64,000 nucleotides of DNA from Schistosoma haematobium (Eukaryota > Platyhelminthes > Trematoda > Strigeidida > Schistosomatidae), in assembly GCF_000699445.3 (NCBI RefSeq), contig NC_067201.1, positions 25,249,033 through 25,313,032 on the forward strand, written 5' to 3'. The notes under the pieces were generated by a model. That model did not search any database. It saw nothing but the letters and a program-made list of their open reading frames with translations, and was not told the origin of the DNA. This document shows positions 25,831 to 37,690 of the stretch, in pieces. Within the stretch, counting starts at the first letter, position 1, and every line of letters starts with the position of its first letter. The translations under genes and the position numbers were made by a program.

Positions 25831-26202
25831 TCTCATTGGAATTATTAGTTATCTATAATTGTGGATTATGGTATCAAATGAAACTCGAACACGCCAAAGC
25901 CTGTTGATTTAAATTACGTCCCATAAGTTTCCTTTGTGTTTATTAATTGTAATTCGTATATTATAACACTGATTTTATTGTCAATTTTGAGTTGATATAA
26001 ATTTTGGTGCACCATAAGGTCACAGAGATGTTAAAATAAAGTGATATCATGAGCAATTATGAATAATGAAATAAGAATATCAAAAATAAGTAAAATGAGA
26101 AATGCAGTAATAATAATATTAGTAAAAATTAAGGCCAATGTGACGATAACGATAGGTAGTAATTCTTTTGTACGAATATTTCTTGTTTGAACTCATGAAT
26201 GG
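25831..26202. other. No feature seen
   Basis: AT-rich sequence between two LTRs. The open frame overlapping 26119-26310 is a shadow of the LTR. Confidence 0.4.
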
Positions 26203-26778
26203 TGTTAGATTTATCGAGGCGTCCAAGTCACTCGATTGAGATAAGCGCAAAACCGAAGTTTCCAAAACAACGATTTGTCTACAATAGTGGTTCTTTATTG
26301 AATAATACATAAAATTTAGTTACAAACCTCAACTTGTGAGGCGTCTGCTGCGTTTAAACGCGTCCTTCAAGTATGAAAATAAAAAGGCATCCTGTAACAG
26401 TAACATAAAGAATAATTATGACATACGATAGTACAAAAGACAGCTGATAGCTGTGTCTATATTTGACAACAGTTTATGAACAACCGAAAGCCGAATCAAG
26501 AGCAATACTATATGGAAAATGTTGCGTTTAAACAAATGCACAAAACGGTGGATAACCACTACAGCGATCAAGGTACAGTGATTATAATGATAAATACAAT
26601 GATAAGTACAATAAACATTATAAGTATATGTGAACATTTCAGAATATTGGATTACAACATAGGTGTAAAAATTGTTGGTAATACTACTACTGCTTACTGA
26701 ATGTAAATAAGTAGTACAAAACAATATACAAAAGAGTGGATAGGGAGCAAGTAGGAACAATGTATGACACACTTAACA
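26203..26778 (-). mobile_element. Solo LTR, 576 bp
   Basis: On the minus strand it starts TGTTAAGTGTG and ends AATCTAACA, with an AATAAA signal near its 3' end (AATAAAGAACCAC). It is the same family as 43339-43918. The flanking bases do not form a clear target duplication. The ORFs at 26416-26772 and 26476-26700 lie inside the LTR and are not genes. Confidence 0.75.
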
Positions 26779-26918
26779 GGTGGTAAGTGCTTTGCCTGTG
26801 TTTATGTTATATCTCGACAAGAATAATAAATGGTAATTTTTGGATCCATTTGTGGACCAATACTTTATGTATATTTTTATCGTATAATTGTTATCACTGG
26901 AAAATTCCCATTATATTA

Positions 26919-27778
26919 AAACACAATCGTATGAACGAAGAGTATTCTTTTCAATAATTTTTCATCACTTATTCTACAATTATCATATCCAAATAAATCA
27001 TTCATAACATTGGCCAGATTTAAGGCAGAGTACATCATTTGGAAATTGTATTATGTGAATTGAGAATTGTTGTTTGTTATATAAAATCAATTCAGATCGT
27101 TAATGTTGGCGCTGACTATTATGAAGTTGTTAACTTGAATCAGTTTATAAGCGAAATGAAATTGTGCGACAACTGATCAGAATAAAAATGGTCAACATGG
27201 GGTGAGAGAGAAAATAATGGAACGAAAATTGGAAATTACGTAATCTGTAGAATAATATGAATTAGGTCAGATATAGTAGATTTAGGGGTGGATATTGAAT
27301 AAATTCCTCAAAAGGTTATCAAGTGTAAAGATAATGATAATAATAATAATAAGTTCGAGACATAAAATGAACATTAATCAGATTACGTCACCACATTATA
27401 AGATTGATTGTTAGCTAGTTGGCCAGGGTAAAAGGAGTGACTGCACATACTTCTTTTGAATACAAAGCTCAGGCTTTTTGATCCGAAAAGCAACCGCTTC
27501 AGACGTCTGTAAGATTCGCAGTCTGACGGAATTAGGTAGGCTGCTGTTAACACTATAGATCATTGCACTTTATATTAAACAGCCCCAACATTAACGATCT
27601 GAATTGATTTCATCTAACAAACAACAATTCTCAATTCGCATATTACAAATTCCGAATGATGTATTTGCCTTAAATCTGGCCAATTTTATGGATTATTAAT
27701 TTGGATTTAGAAGCTGGATTGTAGAAGCTGATGAGGAATTCATTGAAAAGATTATTCTTCGTTCATACAACTGGTTTA
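26919..27778. mobile_element. Foldback or TIR element with about 200-bp arms
   Basis: Bases 26919-27114 and 27580-27778 are inverted copies, nearly identical over the inner 105 bases (for example TTGAGAATTGTTGTTTGTTA) and more diverged outward. The 465-bp centre has no recognisable ORF. It could be a non-autonomous DNA transposon or a pair of inverted element ends. Confidence 0.65.
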
Positions 27779-28099
27779 ATTGTTAATCAACTAAACTATT
27801 CACATTCATATCTCTCTTATTATAAGCTTTATTTTGACCCCTAAACTATTATTGTACGTTTTACCATTCTTGAGTTATACCCAGTATATTGATTACCTCC
27901 CTCATTCAAAGCCACATCTGGCTAATTTTTGTACAAATGTTCTTTCATATTTTATTGGTACGTTGTGGTCTGTTTGATTGGTATATAAACTCAGCATGTT
28001 TGAAATATGATGATTCATATTGCAGAGGCCGAGATTGGTGTTCTGGACTTAACTAGCTGGACTAGGCGGAAGGCAGAACCAATCAGAGCTCTAGGCTGC
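27779..28099. other. Retroelement-like leader, no gene
   Basis: Contains GGTATATAAAC near 27980 and a GC-richer segment at 28025-28095 that resembles common schistosome retroelement leaders. No ORF or domain seen. Confidence 0.35.
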
Positions 28100-29510
28100 T
28101 TGCACGTGTTTTACGCGACCTTTGTCCGATCAATAAGTCGCTGTTGGTTACAATGAAGTCTAGGTAGATTTGGACTAATCGTATGTACAACCTTAAAATC
28201 AAACTGTGGATTGATAGAATGATTACAGTCGATTAGATGTTCAAGTATGGAACTCATGACTGCTTTCCTCTCTCACTTGTAGAACCACAATGGAACATGT
28301 TCCCAGGGATTATTAGGTTTTTCCGATTGTTGTATTTTCACACTTCCTCGGAGTTTTAGCTGCTTGCAGGCTCGGTGAAGAATTGCGGCATCTAGTTTCG
28401 ATATCCTGATGGATTGTAGACCGATAAGCATAGCTTCGAACCAAAGAATTCCTCTTGCTGTTGGCGCGATGGCCAGTATGGAATTGTTTTGAAAAGTTGG
28501 TGTAGTGTTTCTGGAACAACGATTCTGCCACAGAACATGATGCATTAATTGACAATCATGAGTGACTTAAGATGGAGGAAATACTGTGGCAGTTATTCTT
28601 GAATACGACAGTTCGTCGATGTGATGAGAAGACAACCCCTCATTCCTCTTAACATCTTATCATCTTCCGTATCTTCTTTGATGGCTTTGGAGGTAACTGG
28701 TAGACCATAAACTGCATCTTCCAATACTCCGTTTACTAATGTTTCCGTTTCAATCGCTGCAACCAATGTATCTTCTACCCATTTCACTTGTGAATCCACT
28801 GAGTTTTTCCTCAACTTTCGTCGTACTGACGTTATCTCAGATCGGGGTTATGGGACTGATGTGTGGGCGAGAATGATGATGATTGGTTGTCTACTTAGTC
28901 AGACATGTAGATATTCGGAAAGGCTTCAGGTGAGTTATATATTCCCTAATCCTTCTTCTTTTTATTATTGGTTGTTCATTGTTGTTGGATTGTGTCGAGT
29001 TTGGTGTGGAAATATATTTACGTTCTAGTCAGTCTAATCACGTGTTCTTGATCTGAGTTGTGTTGAGGTCCTGCAGAATAGACACTGTGAGGGAATCTAG
29101 TGTAGATATTCGTCTTACTTGAATTAACGTCCTATACGTGTATGCAACAGTAAACCAACCGTTTTAACTGGGACAGTTTTTTATTTTCAGATTATCTATC
29201 TAGTGAAGACTATTAAGTCAAGTGATGGATGTACTCTCAAAAATATTACTCCCTTCTCTTTGACTGTGATCTCACAATGTATCTCTATAGCGATGTTTAA
29301 CATTCCCCCGGCTGCACTGTGAGTCACCCAATTTTCTCCCACGTTCTTCTACTTATCAGTGTTATATCGGAAGCTGTGTCTAACTGCATGCAGGCATCAT
29401 AACCATTAATCTTGAGAGAAACATATTTTCTACGGTTAAAGAGGAGGGTTCTGTTAAAAGCTATTGTTACTTTGGCTGTTTGCGGCTTCAATATTTTAGA
29501 ATATATTTTC
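28100..29510 (-). pseudogene. Chimeric gypsy relic lacking reverse transcriptase
   Basis: Read on the minus strand: an aspartic protease region at 29470-29280 (LDTASDIT motif and RKYVSLKINGYD), a gap with no RT, then 28814-28593 (VEDTLVAAIETETLVNGVLEDAVYGLP, the segment before the zinc finger), an H2C2-like region at 28555-28330 ending in CRN..., and at 28255-28110 a tail (SILEHLID...NPQFDF) that belongs to another retroelement type. The same arrangement occurs at 46.8-48.1 kb in the opposite orientation. Multiple stops and frameshifts. Confidence 0.7.
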
Positions 29511-29989
29511 GGTTGTTGACGAGGTTTTCGGATTTTATGTTTACTTTCTTTATGCTTTATTCCATCACATGATATATAAATGGAATTCTCACTGAACTCA
29601 TTTTTGTATATTGTTTTATACTACTACTTGTTAATATTAAGTAAACAGTTTCATTTTTATTAATATTGGAAAGTATGATGTTATACATTTATTTGTTGTG
29701 TAATATATGAGATTAACTCTATTTGTTATAGTAATTACAATCTTTCAGATTGTGTCCCAGTTATTTTCAGCTTTGGTGAACTGACTGAATCTATGTTTAA
29801 GCGCAAGTTATCACATATTTGTATATTCTTATTTCGATTGTTCGATTATTCGATAGTTAGAAGTCAGCATAAACATTCCGCACTGTCACATAATGTGATC
29901 AATTTTGGTATTGTCATTGTAGGTAGCCCATTTCATTTTAGAGATATGGACTTGTTAATCGCGACATTGATTTCACGATTGTGGTTTGC
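29511..29989. other. Degenerate sequence between gypsy relic and segment D
   Basis: Bases 29511-29580 align with the reverse of 46640-46730. Bases 29597-29660 are a short fragment of the 26.2/43.3 kb LTR family. The open frame 29793-30047 is not supported. Confidence 0.4.
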
Positions 29990-31480
29990 AACTAATCTAA
30001 ATGATTATGTGGTAGAACACTACACTTGGAACTCAATAAGCAACTGAATAAATTTCATGTTCAGTATATAAACAGATCACTAAATGAAGCACCGAATGTC
30101 TTAATTATTTTTGTTATTGTCAGAATGTGTGCATTTGAAAATATTCTCCAACTGATTATAAGATTAGTCTAGTGGAAGTGATAAATACATTTCAATAAAT
30201 CAGTCCACATTATGAGATCTCGAATAAGATATAGTGGGCTGGTTCCCTCAAATATAATATTTGGCTCCATATTATTTGTGTTACAATGATAAGTTTATAG
30301 GATTTGAACATCGTGACGTCTTTCATACTTTAGTGTAGTGGTGAAATTATTCAAATTTATTTCGTACACCACTCATTTCCACTACAGTGATGCAGATTTT
30401 TCCAAGAAACTGTACTGTAAACAGTGTACCTGTGTTTAGCTACTCACCTTTATTCGAATAGTTCTCTGAACGTCAACACACTACACACCAATCCATTGAG
30501 ATGACTTAGTTATTAACATCCACAAAGGATATGAAATTACAATTGATAATAATATCGAGCTATCTGGTCAGATGGCACGAGTTTAATATACTTTACGTGA
30601 TGAATACACCAGAAGTTAGTTGTGCAAGTTTTCGATGGTTTGTAAGGCTTCAGTATATTCTGTTTCATAAGATTGATGATCGGTGCTAACTGACCCAATA
30701 TGTCTACTTTGTTTGCTCACAAATATCACAGCACACAAAACCACCACTAGCAGACTGAAACATTTCACTTTTGATACCATATTAAATGCATTTGTGGCGT
30801 CCTGATGCTATCAGATTACCCTAACATATTGGGACAGATAGTTATTTCGCAAAGCAGTATACATTGACAGCTTGAAGACAAAATTTCAAAAGAATATCGT
30901 CATATATGTTTATGTTACTCAATTCAACTCAAATTGTGGTGACAATCGATACAACATTGTGTAATCATTTATGTGATCTAAACGAAGAAATAACAAAACG
31001 TAAAATGACTGTCTAAAAGTGTTCAAATCAGATGGTAAACCGTTTATGTGGTCAAACTATGTTATCATGTCTACACTATATGTTTCGAGGAAATAAAGGG
31101 CTGAAGATCCCATGAAATTCATTGACATACTTTCCATATCAGTAAATATGGATCAAACAAAGTCATCTACTTCGTTTTCAATGTGATACTAATTGCTAAT
31201 ATAAAGTTGCGAATGATTATGTGGTGCAACACAACACTTGGAACTCAGTAAGCAACTGAATAAATTTCATGTTCAGTGTATAAACAGATTACTAAATGAA
31301 GCACTGAATGTCTTAATTGAATTTGTTATTGTCAGAATCTGTGTTTAGGAAAATATTCTCCAACTGATTGTAAGATTCGTCAAGTGGAAGTGATAAATAC
31401 ATTTTAATATAGCAGTCCACAATATGAGGTCTCGAACCATATATAGTGGGTTGGTTTCCTCAAAGATAATAATATAATTT
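29990..31480 (+). repeat. Segment D, partly duplicated in tandem
   Basis: Bases 29990-30300 recur at 31210-31475 in the same orientation. The whole block also matches 44660-45750 in reverse, at clearly lower identity than the big palindrome. It holds a small secreted ORF on the minus strand and a candidate 34-nt exon (31336-31369) on the plus strand. Confidence 0.75.
30616..30780 (-). CDS. Small secreted or membrane peptide, 54 aa
   Basis: Starts ATG at 30780 and stops TAA at 30616-30618. Residues 8-22 form a hydrophobic core (FSLLVVVLCAVIFVS), followed by a short polar tail with SVSTDHQSYETEY and TEALQTIENLHN. A homologous ORF of 51 aa exists at 45219-45374 with the same layout and length class despite many substitutions. 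Alternatively the first 20 codons may be a signal-peptide exon, since GTGAGC follows codon 20. Not recognised. Both copies may be relics of one small secreted protein gene. Confidence 0.45.
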   Translation of the reverse strand: MVSKVKCFSLLVVVLCAVIFVSKQSRHIGSVSTDHQSYETEYTEALQTIENLHN

Positions 31481-32944
31481 ATTATGGCTTAGAGTTGATG
31501 TCCTTGGCTTTCTGAATAGAAAAATCAATGAATATATCTAAATATATTCACATATTACTTGTGAGTTTGTTGAACAGATTTCCCGAGAATAGATATTTGC
31601 TTAGTGAAATATATAATTTGGTCTGTCTCCATTGAAACCACCAGAGGGCTTTCGATTATCTGTTTATGTGCTGATTTATTAGAGCATATAGACAACCAAA
31701 CATCTTTCCTGACAATTTTCACAATTCTGATAGATTGTGTTAATTCTTTATATTGATAATAATAATAATATGCTTAGTACAGTATGCGACAATAAACTTT
31801 CAATTTGATAGTGTTTTTCGATATAAACTTATTTCCGCACATTATTATATATCCAGATAAAAAGATTCTTAGCAACACATTCGTAAAATTTAATTTCACT
31901 AAATTTAAAATAAAACAACTGCGGTTATATCTCAACTATACATAAACCGATTACTGTCTTTCTTCAGTATAACTAACAATTGACTTTCATTGCTAATATA
32001 TATTAATATTATGCATAACAATATATCAACTGACAATGTTGTGTTGCGTGCCATAAATGTCGACAGACATACGTAATATGTATCACTAATCGAATGTGGA
32101 ATGCTTGGAGGCAGATGGTTGAGAAAATCATAGAGAATAGAACGACAACTGAGAATGATTGATGTGCTAACAAATGAACAGTCAAGTCTGATAAAATTGA
32201 TTGACATTTTTCAACTGAAGTATTTACTGTATTGTTCTTGGATTTTAAGCAAATACGCAAAATTGTGTATGATTGAGATAAAGTAATTATAATGATAAAT
32301 ACAATCAATGTTATGTAAATTTATTACACAACAAACTATAGTAACAACGTAAACTTAAAATTTGACAGAAATGTAACTTTTTACTGAAAATAAATAAGTA
32401 GTATAAAACAATGAACAAAAGAGTCGAGGGGAAGATATGAAGGACAGAAAAAGTTAAAGAGAATTAAAAATAAAAGGTCAACCAGACTGGAAACGGTGTA
32501 AGAGAAGACAAGAGTAATAGTAGGAGTAATAGCAATGATGTGAACACAACTTGAAACCCAATCACTCTGGAATATAATCCAGTATTACCAGGGTACGTTT
32601 AAGGTGAGAACAAACACAAAGGGGATTTGAATTTTCATGATCAGATTGTTCGAAATGTATTGTGCTAATATATCACATAGTTCTGATAATCTACCTCATC
32701 ATTGCAATTTATCAAAGGTACTAGTTACTTTGTACCAAATTCACAATTAATTATAACGTCAATCTCAAATGTTTTACATACTCTTGTTTGTGAAGTTTAA
32801 AAAATGTTCCAAACTTAACCAACATCATAATATTTTGCACAACATGACACAAATTGCATGAATAGACAGAGTTAAGAGCAGTGTGTATGTGTGTTGAAAT
32901 GTAGTAAGGCAGAGGCAACTATTTGAATTACTAAGCAAAGTTGG
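31481..32944. other. Retroelement fragments, no gene
   Basis: Includes an AATAATAATAAT tract near 31750, a copy of repeat R at 32040-32240, and a fragment of the 26.2/43.3 kb LTR family at 32285-32420. The ORFs at 31932-32308 fall in these repeats. Bases 32421-32940 show nothing recognisable. Confidence 0.45.
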
Positions 32945-33215
32945 TTGGTGGCTGGTAGTGAAATCCAGAACGCGCGTTTCGTCCTATTTGAGACTCGTCA
33001 GCTAGATGTACTTTCATCCCAGAGTTGATTTTCGAGTCATGGAGTGAAAATAAACTATCGGAAGCAGGTAAATTGTTAGACACAATCCATCTTTGTTAGT
33101 AATGCTTGTAAATTAGGCAATATCGAGGCAATACGCACATTATGTACATATACCGATAAGACACTGATCCATTGCAGTCCTAAATATCAATGTGAAGATT
33201 TAAACAAACTATATA
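32945..33215 (-). repeat. Sm-alpha-like SINE (family A) with intact hammerhead core
   Basis: Minus strand near 32964-33010: stem I ATCTAG with CTGGAT (one G-U), CTGACGA, stem II GTCT with GGAC around CAAATA, GAAA, and palindromic stem III ACGCGCGT, followed by T. All invariant core bases are present. The cleavage triplet reads GUU rather than GUC, which is allowed but slower. This is the best candidate for an active ribozyme in the window. Confidence 0.75.
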
Positions 33216-33399
33216 AACTGTAATTAACTTCTTTTATTTAACTGGATTGAGTAGACTTGAACGTTAACACAATTGAAGTGCTGTAGTAAATGAGTTCAAA
33301 AATAGTGATCGCTTACCACTTATACTCGAAAACAAGGAACCACTGAAATTCCCACGACGCGAAAATAAGATGACAAAGACTGATACAAGTGAAGATTTA

Positions 33400-33970
33400 T
33401 TAAGGACCAAAACATTACGACGACCGCCCTAGTCGAAAAGACACTCATTTATATATTGACTGTATACTCATTTTTTTAATAATTAGGAAAAAATCACATA
33501 TATGAAAAATACTTAGTTATAACAAATCACATGCTGAGTGTAGTTCATGTTAACTTAATACAATAATATCGTATGTTATACAGGATAAAATATCACACTG
33601 GGAAGAACAAACAAATACTACACTGAGTAATCATCACATTGAATTAAAAAAACGTCAGTCAGCAACAACGTAGTAGTAGGCATATATATGTAGCGGTCCA
33701 AGTTGCCGTACCTCATTAGCATAAAACGAAATTAATGTTGAACAAAAATCATGATGAGTAAATCAATCTTATTATAACTTTTCATCCCGTCACATCAATC
33801 ACTTCTTGTTATGTGTCTGTCATTTCATATTACAAATTAGGTTTAGCAGGTGATTAATCACTGATTCATGACATGACTATTCTGTAATTTCCAAGAATTC
33901 TCCAAAGACATGCATCCAATCAGCACCAACAAACGTGTGAATCACTTGAGCTACAATCTCTTTTGAAATT
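33400..33970 (-). repeat. Inverted diverged copy of 2130-2570
   Basis: On the minus strand GGACCGCTACATATATATG (near 33700) matches GAACCGCTACATATATATG near 2300, and surrounding bases align. A fragment of the ancestral duplicated unit. Confidence 0.65.
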
Positions 33971-34049
33971 AATTTTATCAAACTAATTTAGATTCACAAT
34001 TAACATATCTCATATTTTGCGACTGAATATTGTTCTCAATATTGGACTT

Positions 34050-34810
34050 AATTGGTGAGTATGGATGACAAGACTTAGAGACAAAATAGTGATTGCTCTC
34101 TCACCAAGTGATTATACCGTCGTTTTCAAGGATAACTGCCACTATATTTTCACTGGCATGACTCACTCATGTATTATGTATTATGTAATGTTATCAAAAC
34201 AACATGACAAAAATTTTCACAATGCTTACAAGAAGCCGAAAATCCAGAGAAATATGAACCAGATGTGCATGCAGATGATGTCGGCCCAGTACGAGGAAGA
34301 ATGTTTTTAGTCATGGTGGACACACTCACGAAATGGTCACAAATTTATGCTATGGTAAATTGCACAGACAGTGAAACAATCAGCAAGTTATCTGAACTGC
34401 TTAGCTGTTTCGTAGTTCCGGAAACATTAGTGATCGACAACGGCACACAATTCACTTCAGAATCATTCAAGCACTTCTGTAGCATTAATAGAGTAACAGA
34501 TTTATAATCTCCACTTATCACCCTCAATCAAATGAACAGGAGTAGCGCTTTGTTGACATATTTAAAAGAGCATTAGTGAAAGAGTAGACGAAAGAACAAA
34601 TCTGGTAATCATGAAATTCTTAACAGCTTATAGAACTACACCTAACCCTATTGTTCCAGATAGGAAGACCCAGCTGAAGTTGTATGTGGAAGAAGTACTA
34701 GGACTATATTCAACGCCATGTTGTCACCTAGAGTAATGGATATGTGCGGACAAATTCAGAATATGCGAAGTTCTAATGTAGGTGATAAGGTAACAATTAA
34801 GTCATAAAAT
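34050..34810 (+). pseudogene. Ty3/gypsy integrase relic
   Basis: Two overlapping open stretches (34065-34310, 34265-34507) and later frames give an integrase core: HADDVGPVRGRMFLVMVD, then FVVPETLVIDNGTQFTSESF with the second catalytic Asp, then TAYRTTPN-like sequence near 34625 and a terminal VGDKVTIKS. It is the same family as 9120-9950 and the best preserved of three copies, but frameshifts after 34507 kill it. Confidence 0.8.
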
Positions 34811-35089
34811 CGTAAAAATCGATGAAACCCTGTAGCTTTTGAAAAGAGAATATGAAACGTATTGTACAAATTGCATGTGACGTTCAGAACATGGATCAGA
34901 TACATCAATCAAACATAGAGTAAAAAGGATATTGAACATGGCTTACAAGCAAGTGTGTCTTCTCTGGAGATAATCATAGATGATAGGTTATATGTAAATA
35001 AGTATAATCAGTAGTATATTGAGCCATTTAAGATATAAGATTTGATGAATATGCAGAACTATATAAAACGGCTAGTCGTTCAACTAGTT

Positions 35090-35790
35090 CATTAACAAGT
35101 AGTATTTTAACTTTACTGATAAGCTTCTGTATATTCCTTAAAATCATTTTACATGAAACAATCATTAATGAGTCACATAATCTCACAGAATTTATCACAG
35201 AATGATGCTATAATTTCTTACCAATCGAGAAAGTTCCAAAGTACAATCATTGTCTAACGTGTAACAGGTCACAGTGAACACGAATGTCAAACAATATGTA
35301 TTATTTATCATAAAGTAGTTAGATTATGTTTCTGTTTAGTGTGAGTTGGTTGTAAGATATTCGATTGAATGTTTGACTTGGAAGTTATTTTGAATTTCAT
35401 TCGTTTAATGTTCTTTTCCGTCAGTTGTGTGAAATGTTAGTGACATTTCTCTGAAGTTTCTTTAAAATTACTCATCATCAGTTGTGAATTCGTCACAAAA
35501 TTTCCTTCAATTATCCAATTCAGACCAAACATCGGTTTTCAAATTACACTAATATTCGCAATCATACATGACTGAAGAAATAATAATCTCGTTTTTGAGT
35601 TGGACGTTTGTGTCTGCCACCAAAATAAATTGCGAATGTATTTTTTAATTATTTCGCTAGGAAATTGTCGGTGGGAGACGGGTGAGTATTTTGATGTTTC
35701 TAATTGGGTTTCCTTGTACAATGTCTATTATATTCATTTGGGAGTGTACTAGCGTCAATAATTCGACAAATATGAACCAGAAATGGACAA
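35090..35790 (+). pseudogene. Relic of the micro-exon gene, with 21-nt exon E3
   Basis: Diverged copy of right-arm 16780-17900. It keeps exon E3 at 35661-35681, again 21 nt, with acceptor TTTCGCTAG and donor GTGAGT; the codons would read GKLSVGDG. Flanking intron sequence aligns over several hundred bases. Exons E1 and E2 are not found. Possibly once continuous with the fragment at 38275-38850, now separated by 2.5 kb of insertions. Confidence 0.65.
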
Positions 35791-36285
35791 ATGATTTTAT
35801 TAGGTTGTAGGATTTGTCCAGTTAGATCTACAGAGGAACGACCTACTAGTGACTCATAGATCTTAGTGGTGAATGTTAACATGATTTTGGTTCTTACCAA
35901 ACCAACCAAACAGACCACATCGTACCATAAAAATAGAAAACAACATTTGTACAATATTTAACGAATGAAATAAATAATGGCCAATAGGAAATGTCCATTT
36001 AACGTCCAAGGACATCATTAGACTTAACATGATAATGATTGGCACATTATTCTGCATCCATAACAACTACTTATATCAATATAAGTAGCACGCACCACAA
36101 CACCACTTATATGCAATAAAAAAATACTTTTCTACACTAATGATGAATATTTATATAAAATAATTTTCCATTTGTCACACAGAAAATTATTTGAAAACAA
36201 AAGAAAATCTCGTTTTCAACCTATAATCACCTGAATTCAAAACTTTCTGCGTAAACTAAACCTCCTACAATACATTTCTAAATCA
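35791..36285. other. No feature seen
   Basis: AT-rich with small shadow ORFs on the minus strand (35700-36066). No motif or repeat match recognised. Confidence 0.35.
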
Positions 36286-36430
36286 TAACTCTATTAAAAA
36301 CACCCGCCTGGAGTCCCTCCGGGGGCTACTGCCGGTCCCAAGCCCGAATAAAAGAGGTGGTTGGGCATGGGGTTAGCGACCCTATCCCGTAGAAAACTAA
36401 ATCGCTAAAAATACGCCAATCAGAAAACTT
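36286..36430 (+). repeat. GC-rich LINE-associated leader fragment
   Basis: CCTGGAGTCCCTCCGGGGGC and GGTTGGGCATGGGGTTAGCG are recognisable from a very common trematode retroelement leader, probably RTE-type LINE. It is strongly GC-rich against its surroundings. No ORF remains. Confidence 0.5.
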
Positions 36431-36487
36431 ATTAAAAAAACAACTAATTGCTTAAATTTAAGTAATGTAATATCAATAGTTGAGATA

Positions 36488-36668
36488 ATGAGTCAATTGA
36501 AGCTAGACCACCATGGAAAACTTAAACGCACTGAATGGACGTTTCACGCTAGTAAGGGACTCTTCAACAGTGCGCAACCACAATCTCACCTAGATAGATT
36601 CAAACCCACTACCTACCAGTCTAGCGCGCGAGCCCTTAACCCTTAGAACACTGAGCCGGTATGCAACG
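36488..36668 (-). repeat. SINE family B, near full length
   Basis: On the minus strand it begins with a tRNA-like head (CCGGCTCAGTGTTCTAAGG, then GGGTTTGAATCT as B box) and continues through a decayed hammerhead (TTGAAGAGTCCC, GAAAC) to the shared 3' end CCATGGTGGTCTAGC. Confidence 0.75.
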
Positions 36669-37354
36669 GTGTTAATATCTAACTTCATCCCTTTCTGAAA
36701 ATAATAATAAGTAAAATATTATTCATCGAATATTCTTTGCTTAATTGTTCATTTACTTTTCTAATCTTGTGTGTTTCTTTTTATTTAACTGCACTATTTT
36801 ATGAATGAATATTCCTCTCCTTTCTATTTATATGTCTACTTTTTCATAAAGATCGCTTGATAACTCTTTGCTACTGTTGATGACATTTTATCTATTTTAT
36901 GACTAGTTACCTTCTACTTCTTCTTCTTCTTCTTACAAATAACTTAGATCTAATGAAATTTCAGTTACGATCATTTAGTCGGCTTTATATTACATATATA
37001 TTACTCATGTTCTATTTAAAGTCATAATTCCTCTTATCATCAAATGACTCAAATATATATATAGCAGCTACCGTTTATTACTAAAAATTGCTCGATACAT
37101 ATATCTATATATATTCCTCAAATCATATGATCCACATACTAAACACTGTAGTAGCTTTAGACATTGTTGGTGTGTAAAATAATAAATACATTTCACTGAA
37201 CATTTTTCATTAATGGTTATGATGGAATAGGGGAAACGAATCTCTTTTATTCTGAATTTCTCATTATGAGTTGAATTATAATTTCTTATATCTATCAAAC
37301 AATGATTTCAATCCTTATCAATCCTGAAAATAACTATCATTGATAAATATTTTT
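36669..37354. other. AT-rich, (TTC)n near 36917
   Basis: A CTTCTTCTTCTTCTTCTT tract is the only distinct feature. The minus-strand ORF 37068-37298 has no support. Confidence 0.4.
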
Positions 37355-37690
37355 TTGTAAGCAATGTTGGATAGTGGCTAGCAGTGGGATCCAGGACGCG
37401 CGTTTCGTCCTATTTGGGACGCGTCAGCTGGATGTACCTGCATCTCAGAGTTGATGTTCACTCTAGGTCTCGAACGTAATAGCATTCGCTTCAAACGCCA
37501 TCGCGTTTTCCACCCAGCTACTGAGTCCTGATAGCCACTTGCTTGTGCAATGGGGTGAGTTTAAATTCACTTGATATTGTTTGGCTTATATCTTCTCATT
37601 GAGGCACAGTATGCACATATACCAATAACAGAATGATCAATTACAGTCTTAAACCTCAATGGGAAGATACAAGCTAAACAATATTCTTGA
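37355..37690 (-). repeat. Sm-alpha-like SINE (family A), near full length, broken core
   Basis: On the minus strand the element has a 5' part, a tRNA-like head (GGACTCAGTAGCTGGGTGG; B box CGTTCGAGACC), then the hammerhead: CTGACGC instead of CTGACGA, stem II GTCC/GGAC, GAAA, ACGCGCGT, C. The conserved A9 is C, so cleavage should be lost. It shows the whole family A layout. Confidence 0.85.

Noticed and set aside
26416..26772. 118-codon minus-strand ORF and its plus-strand partner
   Set aside because: Both lie within a solo LTR defined by TGTTA...TAACA ends and a second copy at 43.3 kb where the frame is not kept.
26198..26783. Target-site duplication of the 26.2 kb LTR
   Set aside because: The flanking five bases (AATGG and GGTGG) do not match convincingly.
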